From: Kiritimatiellia bacterium | GTDB taxonomy: Bacteria; Verrucomicrobiota; Kiritimatiellia; RFP12; UBA1067 | Direction: 5' to 3' | DNA length: 35,965 bases | Assembly (NCBI GenBank): GCA_024405395.1 | Contig: JAKSOW010000022.1 | Location: 1-35,965, forward strand | Shown: positions 1 to 6,480 of the stretch, one piece after another | Numbering within the stretch: position 1 is the first letter of the stretch | Layout of the letters: every line of letters starts with the position of its first letter | Program-made: the position numbers and the translations under genes | The notes under the pieces: generated by a model | What the model was told of the DNA's origin: nothing | The model's input: the letters and a program-made list of their open reading frames with translations, nothing else | The model's database searches: none

Positions 1-176
1 CCATGGACGACACCGCCGGCGACCGATCGGTCTCCTGGCACGATGCGCTGCAGACTCACCAGCTCGCCGTCCCCATGGACGACACCGCCGGCGACCGATC
101 GGTCTCCTGGCACGATGCGCTGCAGACTCACCAGCTCGCCGTCCCCATGGACGACACCGCCGGCAACCGAGTGGTG
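1..176. repeat. 72-bp tandem repeat, in frame with the partial secreted protein
   Basis: Positions 1-72 and 73-144 are identical base for base. A third unit starting at 145 shares its first 20 bases (CCATGGACGACACCGCCGGC) and then diverges. The period of 72 is a multiple of three, so each unit adds 24 residues to the minus-strand protein. Perfect DNA identity, silent sites included, points to recent duplication. Further copies may lie beyond the window. Confidence 0.9.
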
Positions 177-338
177 TCCAGGCTCGATATATTGTATGTC
201 AACAAGGGAACCATCGGCATACGCCACGCCACCATCGACCTGGCGTGAAACCAACTCGGCACAAGCCAACGAGGCCCAAGTCGAACCCAGTCCGACGAAA
301 ACGCACTTAAGCGAATCTGGAATAAAGGCGCGCATCAT
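1..338 (-). CDS. Secreted repeat protein, partial (C-terminal part beyond the left edge)
   Basis: This reading frame starts at the ATG at 338-336 and stays open to the window edge, giving 112 codons with no stop. The first ~28 residues look like a signal peptide: a basic start, a hydrophobic stretch (KCVFVGLGSTWASLA) and an ACA-type cleavage site. Then come 24-residue repeats of the form LVSLQRIVPGDRSVAGGVVH; two copies are identical and the first is diverged (GSLVDIQYIEPGHHSVAGG). The glycine/valine-rich pattern suggests a beta-structured surface or adhesin-like repeat, but I do not recognise a family. It begins 17 nt after the stop of the LamG-domain gene on the same strand, so the two are probably one operon exporting two secreted proteins. 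The start ATGATG has only a weak AGGTG upstream. The plus strand is also open here, but it lacks a signal peptide and operon context, so I read it as a shadow. Confidence 0.65.
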   Translation of the reverse strand, partial: MMRAFIPDSLKCVFVGLGSTWASLACAELVSRQVDGGVAYADGSLVDIQYIEPGHHSVAGGVVHGDGELVSLQRIVPGDRSVAGGVVHGDGELVSLQRIVPGDRSVAGGVVH

Positions 339-355
339 AACGCACCTGGCACCAA

Positions 356-1795
356 TTAAAGGCCAAATGAGGTTTTGTCGGTCTTCCAGATCTTGAGTTC
401 ATCCATAGTGAAGGAGCGCTCATTAGCGGTATACGCCCCCACTCGGCAACCGATGTCGATATCGGTATTCTGGCCATACATCTGCGAAGGCTTCCAATTT
501 TCGTGTCCTGCCAATGGTAGATACGTTACCGCCTTGCCGTCTACGAAAATCGCCATAAGCACTTTCGCGCCAGCCGCTGTCGCCAAAGAGGAAATACCGT
601 CGGCATTCCACACAACGGCATAATGGTGCCAATCTGAAATATCTTCGCCAAGATATTTTGAATACGACACCCCTGCCCCATAGTTATCGGAAATCAACAA
701 AACATCGCCAGGCATTGACGTGTACAATCCAGCTCCACCTGCGCCATTGTTTTTATTCCAGCTAAATTGAAACGCCGTTTCAAAGGCATCGTGACAATTA
801 ATGTAAAAGAACATTGGCGATCCATTCGAGAACGCCATGCCAGACGCAGCCTCGTTTAATTTTCCCCAGAACTCGACACAACCTTTCTCTTCAATCAAGC
901 CCTTAGGCACATTGAACTGAGCGCCAGGTGTCTTCCGTGGCAAATAGTAGGCATTCCCGAACTTGCCCGAAACAATCTGTCCCGAGCCCAATGTGCCCGT
1001 ACAGGCTCCGACCTCTGGCTTGGCCACCACATTCGTGGAATCAAACGAACAGTGAAACACCAGATCGGCCGAATCATCCTCTGGCAGAACCGCTCCGATC
1101 TCCTTCACCCCATATTGCTTGATGCCGTTCGGCGCCAGCGAAAGACCGGCTACATTGTTGGCATAGACGAGTTCGTCGCCGGCAAGTAGTGTATACCCCA
1201 TCTTGCCAAGCACAAAACCAACAGCGGCGGAAGGCGTGGCAATTGCCCCACCATTCACCAGTGTCCTGTCTCCATTCTTCAACTCACCAGCGTTGGAAAC
1301 CTCCAGCCCTGCGTCCTTGTCGGCATAGAGGAAACAAAGCGCGTTGAACACCTGCGTCTCCGTCAGCTCGTTGTGCGAGAACTCGATGCCGGCGTGCACG
1401 GTGGTGGCGGGAACTGTCTTCAACTCGAGTGGCAACAGTTCGCCGTCGGTGGCCAACACCTCGAACTTGAACGAAACAGAAGCTGCCGGGCAGTCCGCAG
1501 TCACTCGCCAGGAAACAGTGTGATCGACATTGGCGGCAATGGCATCGCCCAGATTGGCGCCAGTGCCATCCACAAAAGTCTGCGGACGAATCACCTTAGC
1601 AAAACTGCGCACGCCGTCCTCGAAGGCAAGCGCCCGAGTGCGTACAGTAGCCTTGTCGGAGTTCACTCGGTATACCACGTCCATCACCGAAGGATCGGTA
1701 TTCCGAATCTTGGTAGACACCACGGTAACCGTAGGCACAGCAAACGCCACGTAGGCAAAACCAACCAACAACTCACAGAAAAACAAGCGCTTCAT
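356..1795 (-). CDS. Secreted LamG/concanavalin A-like domain protein
   Basis: This 479-residue protein has an N-terminal signal peptide (MKRLFFCELLVGFAYVAFA, cleavage after AFA near residue 19). The next ~110 residues look like a beta-sandwich (SVMDVVYRV, HTVSWRV, VSFKFEV). The C-terminal ~230 residues look like a LamG/ConA-like lectin fold: it starts DLVFHCSFD, has CVEFWGKLN and DWHHYAVVWN in the middle, and ends with the typical FTMDELKIWK strand. Such domains usually bind glycans or mediate adhesion; no catalytic motif is visible. The start is well supported by AAGGAGGTG just upstream of the ATG and by a good promoter (1838-1866). It is the first gene of a probable two-gene operon with the repeat protein. 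It is likely exported to the periplasm or cell surface; its ligand is unknown. Confidence 0.75.
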   Translation of the reverse strand: MKRLFFCELLVGFAYVAFAVPTVTVVSTKIRNTDPSVMDVVYRVNSDKATVRTRALAFEDGVRSFAKVIRPQTFVDGTGANLGDAIAANVDHTVSWRVTADCPAASVSFKFEVLATDGELLPLELKTVPATTVHAGIEFSHNELTETQVFNALCFLYADKDAGLEVSNAGELKNGDRTLVNGGAIATPSAAVGFVLGKMGYTLLAGDELVYANNVAGLSLAPNGIKQYGVKEIGAVLPEDDSADLVFHCSFDSTNVVAKPEVGACTGTLGSGQIVSGKFGNAYYLPRKTPGAQFNVPKGLIEEKGCVEFWGKLNEAASGMAFSNGSPMFFYINCHDAFETAFQFSWNKNNGAGGAGLYTSMPGDVLLISDNYGAGVSYSKYLGEDISDWHHYAVVWNADGISSLATAAGAKVLMAIFVDGKAVTYLPLAGHENWKPSQMYGQNTDIDIGCRVGAYTANERSFTMDELKIWKTDKTSFGL

Positions 1796-1837
1796 GACAC
1801 CTCCTTAAATGAAAATCCTCACATGGTTTTCGAAACT

Positions 1838-1866
1838 ATTATAACACTTCACAAAACCACAATCAA
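1838..1866 (-). promoter_or_regulatory. Sigma70-type promoter for the LamG-protein operon
   Basis: Read on the minus strand: -35 TTGATT (1866-1861), a 17-bp spacer, then a consensus -10 TATAAT (1843-1838). The ATG at 1795 follows about 42 nt after the -10, with a strong Shine-Dalgarno AAGGAGGTG directly before it. Confidence 0.75.
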
Positions 1867-1962
1867 TCGGTAAATCATCTGGAAACAAATCTTTGGGGCT
1901 CCGATCGAGTGGGCTGGGAGGTAATTGGGTCTTTGGGGGATTACACTGGCGCTCCTAATCTG

Positions 1963-2673
1963 TTATCGTACCGTGATGCGGCGGCGGACGTGGATGAGCG
2001 CAGGGTCGTCGTGACAACGCCCCGAGATCGTCAGCCAATAATGGCCAGGTTCCAATGGTTCCGTGAAACGATAGGTCACGTGGCCAAATTCAGATTCCAG
2101 CACTTCGCCAGAACATAGGCGCTCTCCCTTGTCATCCGCAACCCATACGCCTTCGTCTTCGGCGGTAGGGGTGATGGTTGGGAAATAGCCAATGGCCGTG
2201 AGTATGCGCTCATTGGCGGCGGCCATTTCATCAGTGGCTTCGAAGGGTGATTCCTGGATGTTCGTACCGATGTTCCATTTTGTCACTGCGGCGATGTTGA
2301 CGGGCTTGAGGCATGCCGTTGCGTCTTTAAGTTTGCGGCCAGGCGTCATCTCGACGCTGAGCGAATTCGTGGCGGCGTCGTAGGGGGCGTTCGAGCTGGG
2401 AAGGCGTCCACGGAGCTTGAGGCCCACGGAAAAGCCGCCGAAGTCCAGCCGGTAGCCTTGCGCCACGCAGGCGGCGATGAACTCCGTAAGGCTGTCCACG
2501 TACATCGTAGTCATGGGTTCGGGCAGATGCATGTGTTCAGCGAAAAGACGCTTGGTCTCCTTTTCGCTGAGCACGGCGTTGTGCTGGAGCTGGCCTTGGT
2601 AGTAGGTTTTTCCCTCTGTGAGCTTTGATTTGCTGGTGGCGGCGATGAACCTGATTTCACATGGTGATTTCAT
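1963..2673 (-). CDS. HU/IHF-like DNA-binding protein with DUF4469-like C-terminal domain
   Basis: The 236-residue product resembles the two-domain HU-like proteins of Bacteroidota and relatives. Residues ~20-115 follow the HU-like pattern: YYQGQLQHNAVLSEKE, a helix (YVDSLTEFIAACVAQGYRLD), a strand-loop (FGGFSVGLKLRGRL) and an EMTPGRKLKDA segment. Residues ~120-236 look like the Ig-like DUF4469 domain, ending in YWLTISGRCHDD and VRRRITV. The assignment is by pattern recall, not alignment. AGGAGA about 7 nt before the ATG supports the start. The gene sits directly downstream of two phased repeat arrays (2701-2854 and 2975-3088), which are plausible targets for such a protein. Bacteroides capsule loci, as I recall, also carry HU-like and DUF3987 genes nearby. 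Its physiological role is unknown. Confidence 0.6.
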   Translation of the reverse strand: MKSPCEIRFIAATSKSKLTEGKTYYQGQLQHNAVLSEKETKRLFAEHMHLPEPMTTMYVDSLTEFIAACVAQGYRLDFGGFSVGLKLRGRLPSSNAPYDAATNSLSVEMTPGRKLKDATACLKPVNIAAVTKWNIGTNIQESPFEATDEMAAANERILTAIGYFPTITPTAEDEGVWVADDKGERLCSGEVLESEFGHVTYRFTEPLEPGHYWLTISGRCHDDPALIHVRRRITVR

Positions 2674-2700
2674 TTGATTCTCCTGATATGTCTGGATGCT

Positions 2701-2854
2701 GGGTAGGGTACTTCTGGGTGTTGGGTAGCCGACCTTATGGAGTCGGGTACCTGGGTTGACGATGTCGGGTACCCGACTGGACTATTTCGGGTACCCGACT
2801 TGGCGAACTTGGGTACCCGAGATGAGGAGGTCGGGTACCCGAGTTGGCGTGGGT
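2701..2854. repeat. Array of seven 22-bp repeats with GGGTACCCGA palindromic core
   Basis: Units begin at 2701, 2723, 2745, 2767, 2789, 2811 and 2833, an exact 22-bp step. The last four contain GGGTACCCGA. Three of these (cores at 2767, 2789 and 2833) are preceded by TC, making the perfect 12-bp palindrome TCGGGTACCCGA; the 2811 unit has TT. The three units nearest the HU-like gene are degenerate. The intervening 10-12 bases differ in every unit. Since 22 is not a multiple of three and the spacers are not conserved, this is not a coding repeat. It ends 28 bp upstream of the HU-like start codon and so probably lies in that gene's leader or control region. About two helical turns per unit would put bound proteins on one face of the DNA. 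Confidence 0.9.
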
Positions 2855-2974
2855 GTGGTTTGGAGGTGTCTTGCCTTCTTGCGTGACTTGAATGCACGAA
2901 TTCAGCGTTTGTATTCGGTAATGATGGTTATATGCATGGTTTTCGAGGTTTTTGTAAACATTGGTGATTTTTCG

Positions 2975-3088
2975 TTCGCTTTTTATTCGCATTCCGTTCG
3001 CTGAGCATTCGCAATTGTTCGCTTTTTATGCGAATGAATGCGAATGTAGGGCGAAGGCTTTGCGAAAGAAAAGCGAATGTGAAGCGAG
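2975..3088. repeat. Mirror-symmetric 11-bp-phased TTCGC/GCGAA array
   Basis: TTCGC occurs at 2975, 2986, 2997, 3008 and 3018. Its complement GCGAA occurs at 3030, 3040, 3051, 3062 and 3073, with a degenerate GCGAG at 3084. Steps are 11 bp except at the centre. The five box pairs are exactly symmetric about position 3026. The bases between boxes are only partly complementary, so this is an imperfect ~115-bp inverted repeat whose 5-bp cores are kept. It lies between the stop of the DUF3987-like gene (3090) and the 22-bp array. It could be a protein-binding array, a cruciform or origin-like element, or a long RNA hairpin. Nothing else is visible in the rest of 2855-2974. Confidence 0.85.
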
Positions 3089-3089
3089 G

Positions 3090-4346
3090 TTAAGCAGCGT
3101 GTTTTAGTGTTATGATCACCTTTTTGCCACTTATATGATCTTCGTCGATCAAGTCGCACATGTGGAGCGTAAGCAGGATTCGCTGAAGAGTGCCTGCGTC
3201 CACATGCAAGTTCTTGAGCAAGGTCGAACGTTCCATTGAGCCACCATGTTTAATCATGAGACCAATCGTACGTTGTTTCAGACGATCAAAGGCCCCCTCC
3301 GCCACATTGAACTGGCTCTCGTAGAGCATCTTCTTCGTGACGTGCATGGCGAAGCGTGTGGCCCACTGCAGGGCAGGCACGCCAAGCTCTGGCTGCTCGG
3401 GATTCTCCGAGATCGCATAGAGGAGTGCGAGCTTCATGGCCTTCTCGTAGAGGCGGCAGTAAAGCGCGGCTGCCGTCCGCAAATCCGACTCGAAGAGGCG
3501 GCGGGCAATGGCGTCGGAGCCCGTGCGCAGTTCGGCGATCTTCAGCTTAGCCTCAGGCGATTCGGTCACTACGATGGGCTGCAGGATACCGCTTTCGGTG
3601 AATGCCTTTTCACGGGCGGCCATGGCTTTGGCCGTTGTCACGCATCGTTCGGGCAGGGGCTCGTTGCGCATTTCGCCAAGCGGACGAAACTCATCGGACT
3701 CGATGAACAGACAACGCCCCAGCAGGCCGTTCTCAAGGGCCTTCGACGTGAGGGAGGCATAGACGAACTTCGGAATGCCGGTGGCGAAGAGCGTGAGATG
3801 GGGCAGAGGTATGGTCTGGGCCTTGCACTGGCCTGCCTTGAGACGCATGGCATGGCCCGACTTCGCTTCCGAGAAGAAGCGCAGCACCATCTCGTTCAAC
3901 TTGGAGGCGCGCGAATCGCCGCCACGCATGGCGGTGAGCAGCGAGTCGGCTTCGTCCGTTTGCAGCAGCAGCGAGGGACTGGCGGCGACCGCATCCTCCA
4001 GGCCTTCACCCGAGGCAATGGCATCGGGCACGGAGTCGAGGATGCCGACTGCGGCGGCTAGGCGCTTGTTGGTGACACGCGGCTCATCCTTGCCCATGCC
4101 TGTGGGGGCAAGGGCTGCAAGATAAAGATTTGTGTGTGCACCTCGGCTATCGACGTAGCTGCGTCCGGCAAGATGCGCAAGCATGGCAAGCGCACCGGCG
4201 AAGGCGAGCGGTTCGTTGGGGCGAGGGGCCACGGCCAGCGTATGGTCTTTGAGCTCATTGATGAAGCCCGGGACGGCGAGAAGCTCGTTGCTCATCGTGC
4301 CGGGGTCCTGGAAGTCCAGGGCGTTGTTGTCTTTGCTGGATGCCAT
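3090..4346 (-). CDS. DUF3987-like (primase/helicase-associated) P-loop protein
   Basis: From the ATG at 4346 the protein has 418 residues. AAGGA 8 nt upstream makes this start better than the ATG at 4412, whose extra codons cover a terminator-like hairpin. Residues 80-87 (APTGMGKD) match a Walker A loop except that Asp replaces the Ser/Thr after Lys. LLLQTDE (127-132) is a Walker B-like strand, LFATGIPKFVY looks like a sensor strand, and NGLLGRCLFIE fits the DUF3987 family. The last ~70 residues (ERSTLLKNLHVDAGTLQRILLTL) look like a winged helix-turn-helix. Relatives occur on phages, plasmids and next to capsule loci. The altered Walker A may reduce or abolish ATP hydrolysis. A minus-strand neighbour, the HU-like gene, lies beyond the repeat arrays. 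Function unknown. Confidence 0.6.
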   Translation of the reverse strand: MASSKDNNALDFQDPGTMSNELLAVPGFINELKDHTLAVAPRPNEPLAFAGALAMLAHLAGRSYVDSRGAHTNLYLAALAPTGMGKDEPRVTNKRLAAAVGILDSVPDAIASGEGLEDAVAASPSLLLQTDEADSLLTAMRGGDSRASKLNEMVLRFFSEAKSGHAMRLKAGQCKAQTIPLPHLTLFATGIPKFVYASLTSKALENGLLGRCLFIESDEFRPLGEMRNEPLPERCVTTAKAMAAREKAFTESGILQPIVVTESPEAKLKIAELRTGSDAIARRLFESDLRTAAALYCRLYEKAMKLALLYAISENPEQPELGVPALQWATRFAMHVTKKMLYESQFNVAEGAFDRLKQRTIGLMIKHGGSMERSTLLKNLHVDAGTLQRILLTLHMCDLIDEDHISGKKVIITLKHAA

Positions 4347-4380
4347 TAGGCCATTCCTTGTGTTGGTGGGTGGGCCGGAA

Positions 4381-4424
4381 GAAAAAGACAAAAACAAAAA
4401 ACGGCACCTCACGCGAAGTGTCGT
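4381..4424 (-). terminator. Terminator-like hairpin plus U-tract in the leader of the DUF3987-like gene
   Basis: Read on the minus strand, ACGACACTTC (4424-4415), loop GCGT, then GAGGTGCCGT (4410-4401) form an imperfect 10-bp stem, followed by a T-rich run (TTTTTTGTTTTTG, 4400-4388). This is the form of an intrinsic terminator, and it lies only ~35 nt before the ribosome site of the gene starting at 4346. No convincing minus-strand gene lies upstream that it would end, so it may act as an attenuator or insulator. Confidence 0.55.
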
Positions 4425-4756
4425 TTAGCGGACAACGGGCCCGCAGTTCTGCCATTTCCGGCCAAAGGAGAAGATACAATGTCCCCCTTCACCCTTTTAA
4501 TTAGGCCCACGTGTCGGACAAGAAGTTGCCTGAAAGGCAAGGTCGTGGTACGCAGATGCCGGCATATCGCACAATCTGCATCTGCTTTCGCGTGATTTCT
4601 GCCATTGTATTTTTTTCATTTTTCTTTTTACGGGACAGAAAATCGCCTTCAAACAGGTGGAAAATACGCCATATAATCTCAACTTTTCAGAGGGGTTACC
4701 GTAACATCTTACAATCCTGTCGTCTGAACAATAAGGCTGAAGTGCATGGCATCCGC
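4425..4756. other. Gene-free stretch with one possible plus-strand promoter
   Basis: I find no credible gene here. The stretch is partly AT-rich (around 4605-4630). At 4648-4677 there is TTCAAA, 18 bp, TATAAT on the plus strand, a possible weaker promoter that would give the following operon a ~125-nt leader. GTTACCGTAAC at about 4696-4706 is a short near-palindrome of unknown meaning. Confidence 0.4.
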
Positions 4757-4785
4757 TTTACGGCACAAGGTCGCTGTGGTATAAT
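4757..4785 (+). promoter_or_regulatory. Sigma70-type promoter for the flippase operon
   Basis: TTTACG (4757-4762), a 17-bp spacer and a consensus TATAAT (4780-4785) precede AAGGAGAG at 4793-4800 and the ATG at 4805. The spacing is right at every step, so this is the best-supported promoter for the plus-strand operon 4805-8034. Confidence 0.75.
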
Positions 4786-4804
4786 AGGGTCCAAGGAGAG
4801 TTCC

Positions 4805-5020
4805 ATGCTAAAGAAGACGTTTTTCGGAGTGAGCCTGTTGATGGTCGTGCTGGCGGACGCCATTGTGCCCAGAGGGTGCGCCAAGCGTCCGGAACGTCCT
4901 TTGCCTCCTCCTCCTGAGCCGTCTGCCGTGGAGGAGAATGCCGCCCAGAAGCCGTCGCAGACGGCGGGTGCGCCGTTTTGGCGGATGTCACGAGTTGCGT
5001 CAAAGATGTGGCACGCATGA
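4805..5020 (+). CDS. Small secreted or lipoprotein-like proline-rich protein
   Basis: This 71-residue ORF starts at an ATG with an excellent Shine-Dalgarno (AAGGAGAG, ~5 nt) directly behind a consensus promoter. Residues 1-20 (MLKKTFFGVSLLMVVLADA) form a signal-peptide-like basic plus hydrophobic segment. A Cys at residue 25 (VPRGC) is a poor lipobox, so lipid modification is uncertain. A run RPLPPPPEP follows, then a Glu/Ala-rich stretch. Its stop codon overlaps the flippase start in an ATGA, so translation of the flippase is probably coupled to it. It resembles no family I know. It might be a genuine small envelope protein or mainly a translated leader for the flippase. Confidence 0.55.
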   Translation: MLKKTFFGVSLLMVVLADAIVPRGCAKRPERPLPPPPEPSAVEENAAQKPSQTAGAPFWRMSRVASKMWHA

Positions 5021-6381
5021 AGTTTCTCTCCCACATACACGCCAAGTTGGGCGACTTGTGGTGGTATGCCATATTGATGTTTGTCGCTCAGCGCTTCAGC
5101 GATGTAATCAACATGTTTGTGGGACTTTGGCTTGTGCCGCGTTATGTGCCAATGGAGGAATTGGGTGCGGTATTGCCGATTACGGCTCTTGTGGGATTTG
5201 TCGGACTGCCGCTTACCATCTTGGCGACACCCTTTCTCAAATTCGTGACACAATTTAATGACGGCGGCGAGAAGGGCATGGTGAAGGCCTTAATCCGCGA
5301 TGCATTTCTGGGAACCATCGTCTTGGCATTTGCTATATTCCTTTTATCGTGGTTTGTAGCACCATTCTTCTTCGAACGTATGCGAGTGAAGACGGGAATG
5401 CTGGGCGCTTTAGTGTTGGGGGTCAGCATAGTAAACGCAAGCGGGATGATATTTGCCAATGCTGTTCAAGGAACTAAGCGATTTACGGCGTTAACTTGGT
5501 TTGCAGTACTTGGCGCACCTATCCGCCTGCTGGTGATGCTTCTGGCGATGCCATTCCGGGCCCTTTCGGGCTATGTAGTGGGACAAGGAGCCCCATGCTT
5601 GGTCTGCATGGTTGGCTCATTTTGGACATTGCGAGACTTCTTGTCGAGAGAGGTTCCGTGTGTGTCTTATTGGAAGAAATATGGGCATAGCATCATAATG
5701 TATACATTGCCCTTTGCGTTATGGACCATAATGACAACCATGTCTGGTTCTGTAGAAGCATTGGTCATTCGGCATAGGCTTTCAGACTTTGAGTCTGCAG
5801 GATACTACATTATTACACGGTTCTCTGATATAGCGGGATATCTAGGCTTTACGTTCTCGGGTTTGCTTTTCCCTATGGTTGCTTCAGAAAATGCATATAG
5901 CGAGGGGGCTCGGAGAATGCTCGTGCACTCGGTCATGGGAACATGTGTGTGTGGCTTGGCCTGTGTGGGGGCTCTGTATGTGTTTGGGGACCTTTTCCTG
6001 GAGTTGACTCCCTGTTGGAGTCCGTATAAGGCATTGGTTCCGCATATGACGGCACTCGCTTTCCATTCGACTGTCTGTATCTTGGTAACATGTCTTCTTG
6101 TCTATGAGATTGCGCAGGGACGTTTCCGTTTCCTTTGGTATGCAGTTCCAATCTTAGCGCTTAAGTGTCTGGTTCTTTATTCAGCGACAGGGTATAATTT
6201 CTTTGGCAGATGGCTTTCTGAGAAGACAATACACACCATAGCGCAGTTTAATCCTTGTCGCTTGTCTGTGATTATAGGCATTTTGCTGATCGCGCAGATG
6301 GCAATTCTGCTGGCGCTTTTGACGGACATGTTTGTTCTTAATGGTCGTCCCTCTGCTTTGAAGGAATCTAGTCTAAGATAG
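5017..6381 (+). CDS. Wzx-type polysaccharide flippase
   Basis: The 454-residue protein is almost entirely hydrophobic helices (about 12-14 predicted) with short charged loops, as in the MOP/PST flippase superfamily. The N-terminal region (DLWWYAILMFVAQRFSDVINMFVGLWLVPRYVP..., with the pattern LGAVLPITALVGFVG) matches the usual first two helices of oligosaccharide flippases. These proteins move undecaprenyl-PP-linked repeat units across the inner membrane. I chose the ATG at 5017 (overlapping the previous stop as ATGA) over the TTG at 4978. G+C is visibly lower than in the right half of the window, as is common for flippase genes under horizontal exchange. It pairs with the Wzy/ligase-type and PCP/OPX genes at 30764-35135. 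The exact substrate cannot be told. Confidence 0.8.
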   Translation: MKFLSHIHAKLGDLWWYAILMFVAQRFSDVINMFVGLWLVPRYVPMEELGAVLPITALVGFVGLPLTILATPFLKFVTQFNDGGEKGMVKALIRDAFLGTIVLAFAIFLLSWFVAPFFFERMRVKTGMLGALVLGVSIVNASGMIFANAVQGTKRFTALTWFAVLGAPIRLLVMLLAMPFRALSGYVVGQGAPCLVCMVGSFWTLRDFLSREVPCVSYWKKYGHSIIMYTLPFALWTIMTTMSGSVEALVIRHRLSDFESAGYYIITRFSDIAGYLGFTFSGLLFPMVASENAYSEGARRMLVHSVMGTCVCGLACVGALYVFGDLFLELTPCWSPYKALVPHMTALAFHSTVCILVTCLLVYEIAQGRFRFLWYAVPILALKCLVLYSATGYNFFGRWLSEKTIHTIAQFNPCRLSVIIGILLIAQMAILLALLTDMFVLNGRPSALKESSLR

Positions 6382-6480
6382 GTAATTCTAAAGAACTCCG
6401 AAGATTCAAGGTTGTGCTGATTGGTCTTTCGTTCTGGCGGCGTAATGACCAGCAAGGGAAAGTCATGTGGATTTTGAGAA

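Noticed and set aside
3..248. Plus-strand repeat ORF (MDDTAGDRSVSWHDALQ units)
   Set aside because: Opposite strand of the secreted repeat protein; no signal peptide and no operon context on this strand.
2701..2854. CRISPR-like array
   Set aside because: The repeated core is only 10-12 bp with 10-12-bp spacers and no cas genes nearby; far too short for CRISPR.
2670..2992. Two minus-strand ORFs across the 22-bp array (GYPTS / RVP / SGTR pattern)
   Set aside because: The three motifs are the same DNA repeat read in rotating frames because 22 is not a multiple of three; no ribosome site or family match.
3246..4061. 271-codon plus-strand ORF opposite the DUF3987-like gene
   Set aside because: No motif or start signal; shadow of the minus-strand gene.
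4497..4682. 61-codon minus-strand ORF before the terminator-like hairpin
   Set aside because: No ribosome site, family or sensible composition; not enough to explain the hairpin as its terminator.
4978..5016. Upstream TTG start for the flippase
   Set aside because: The ATG at 5017 overlaps the preceding stop and begins just before the first helix; the extra 13 residues are shadow of the small ORF.
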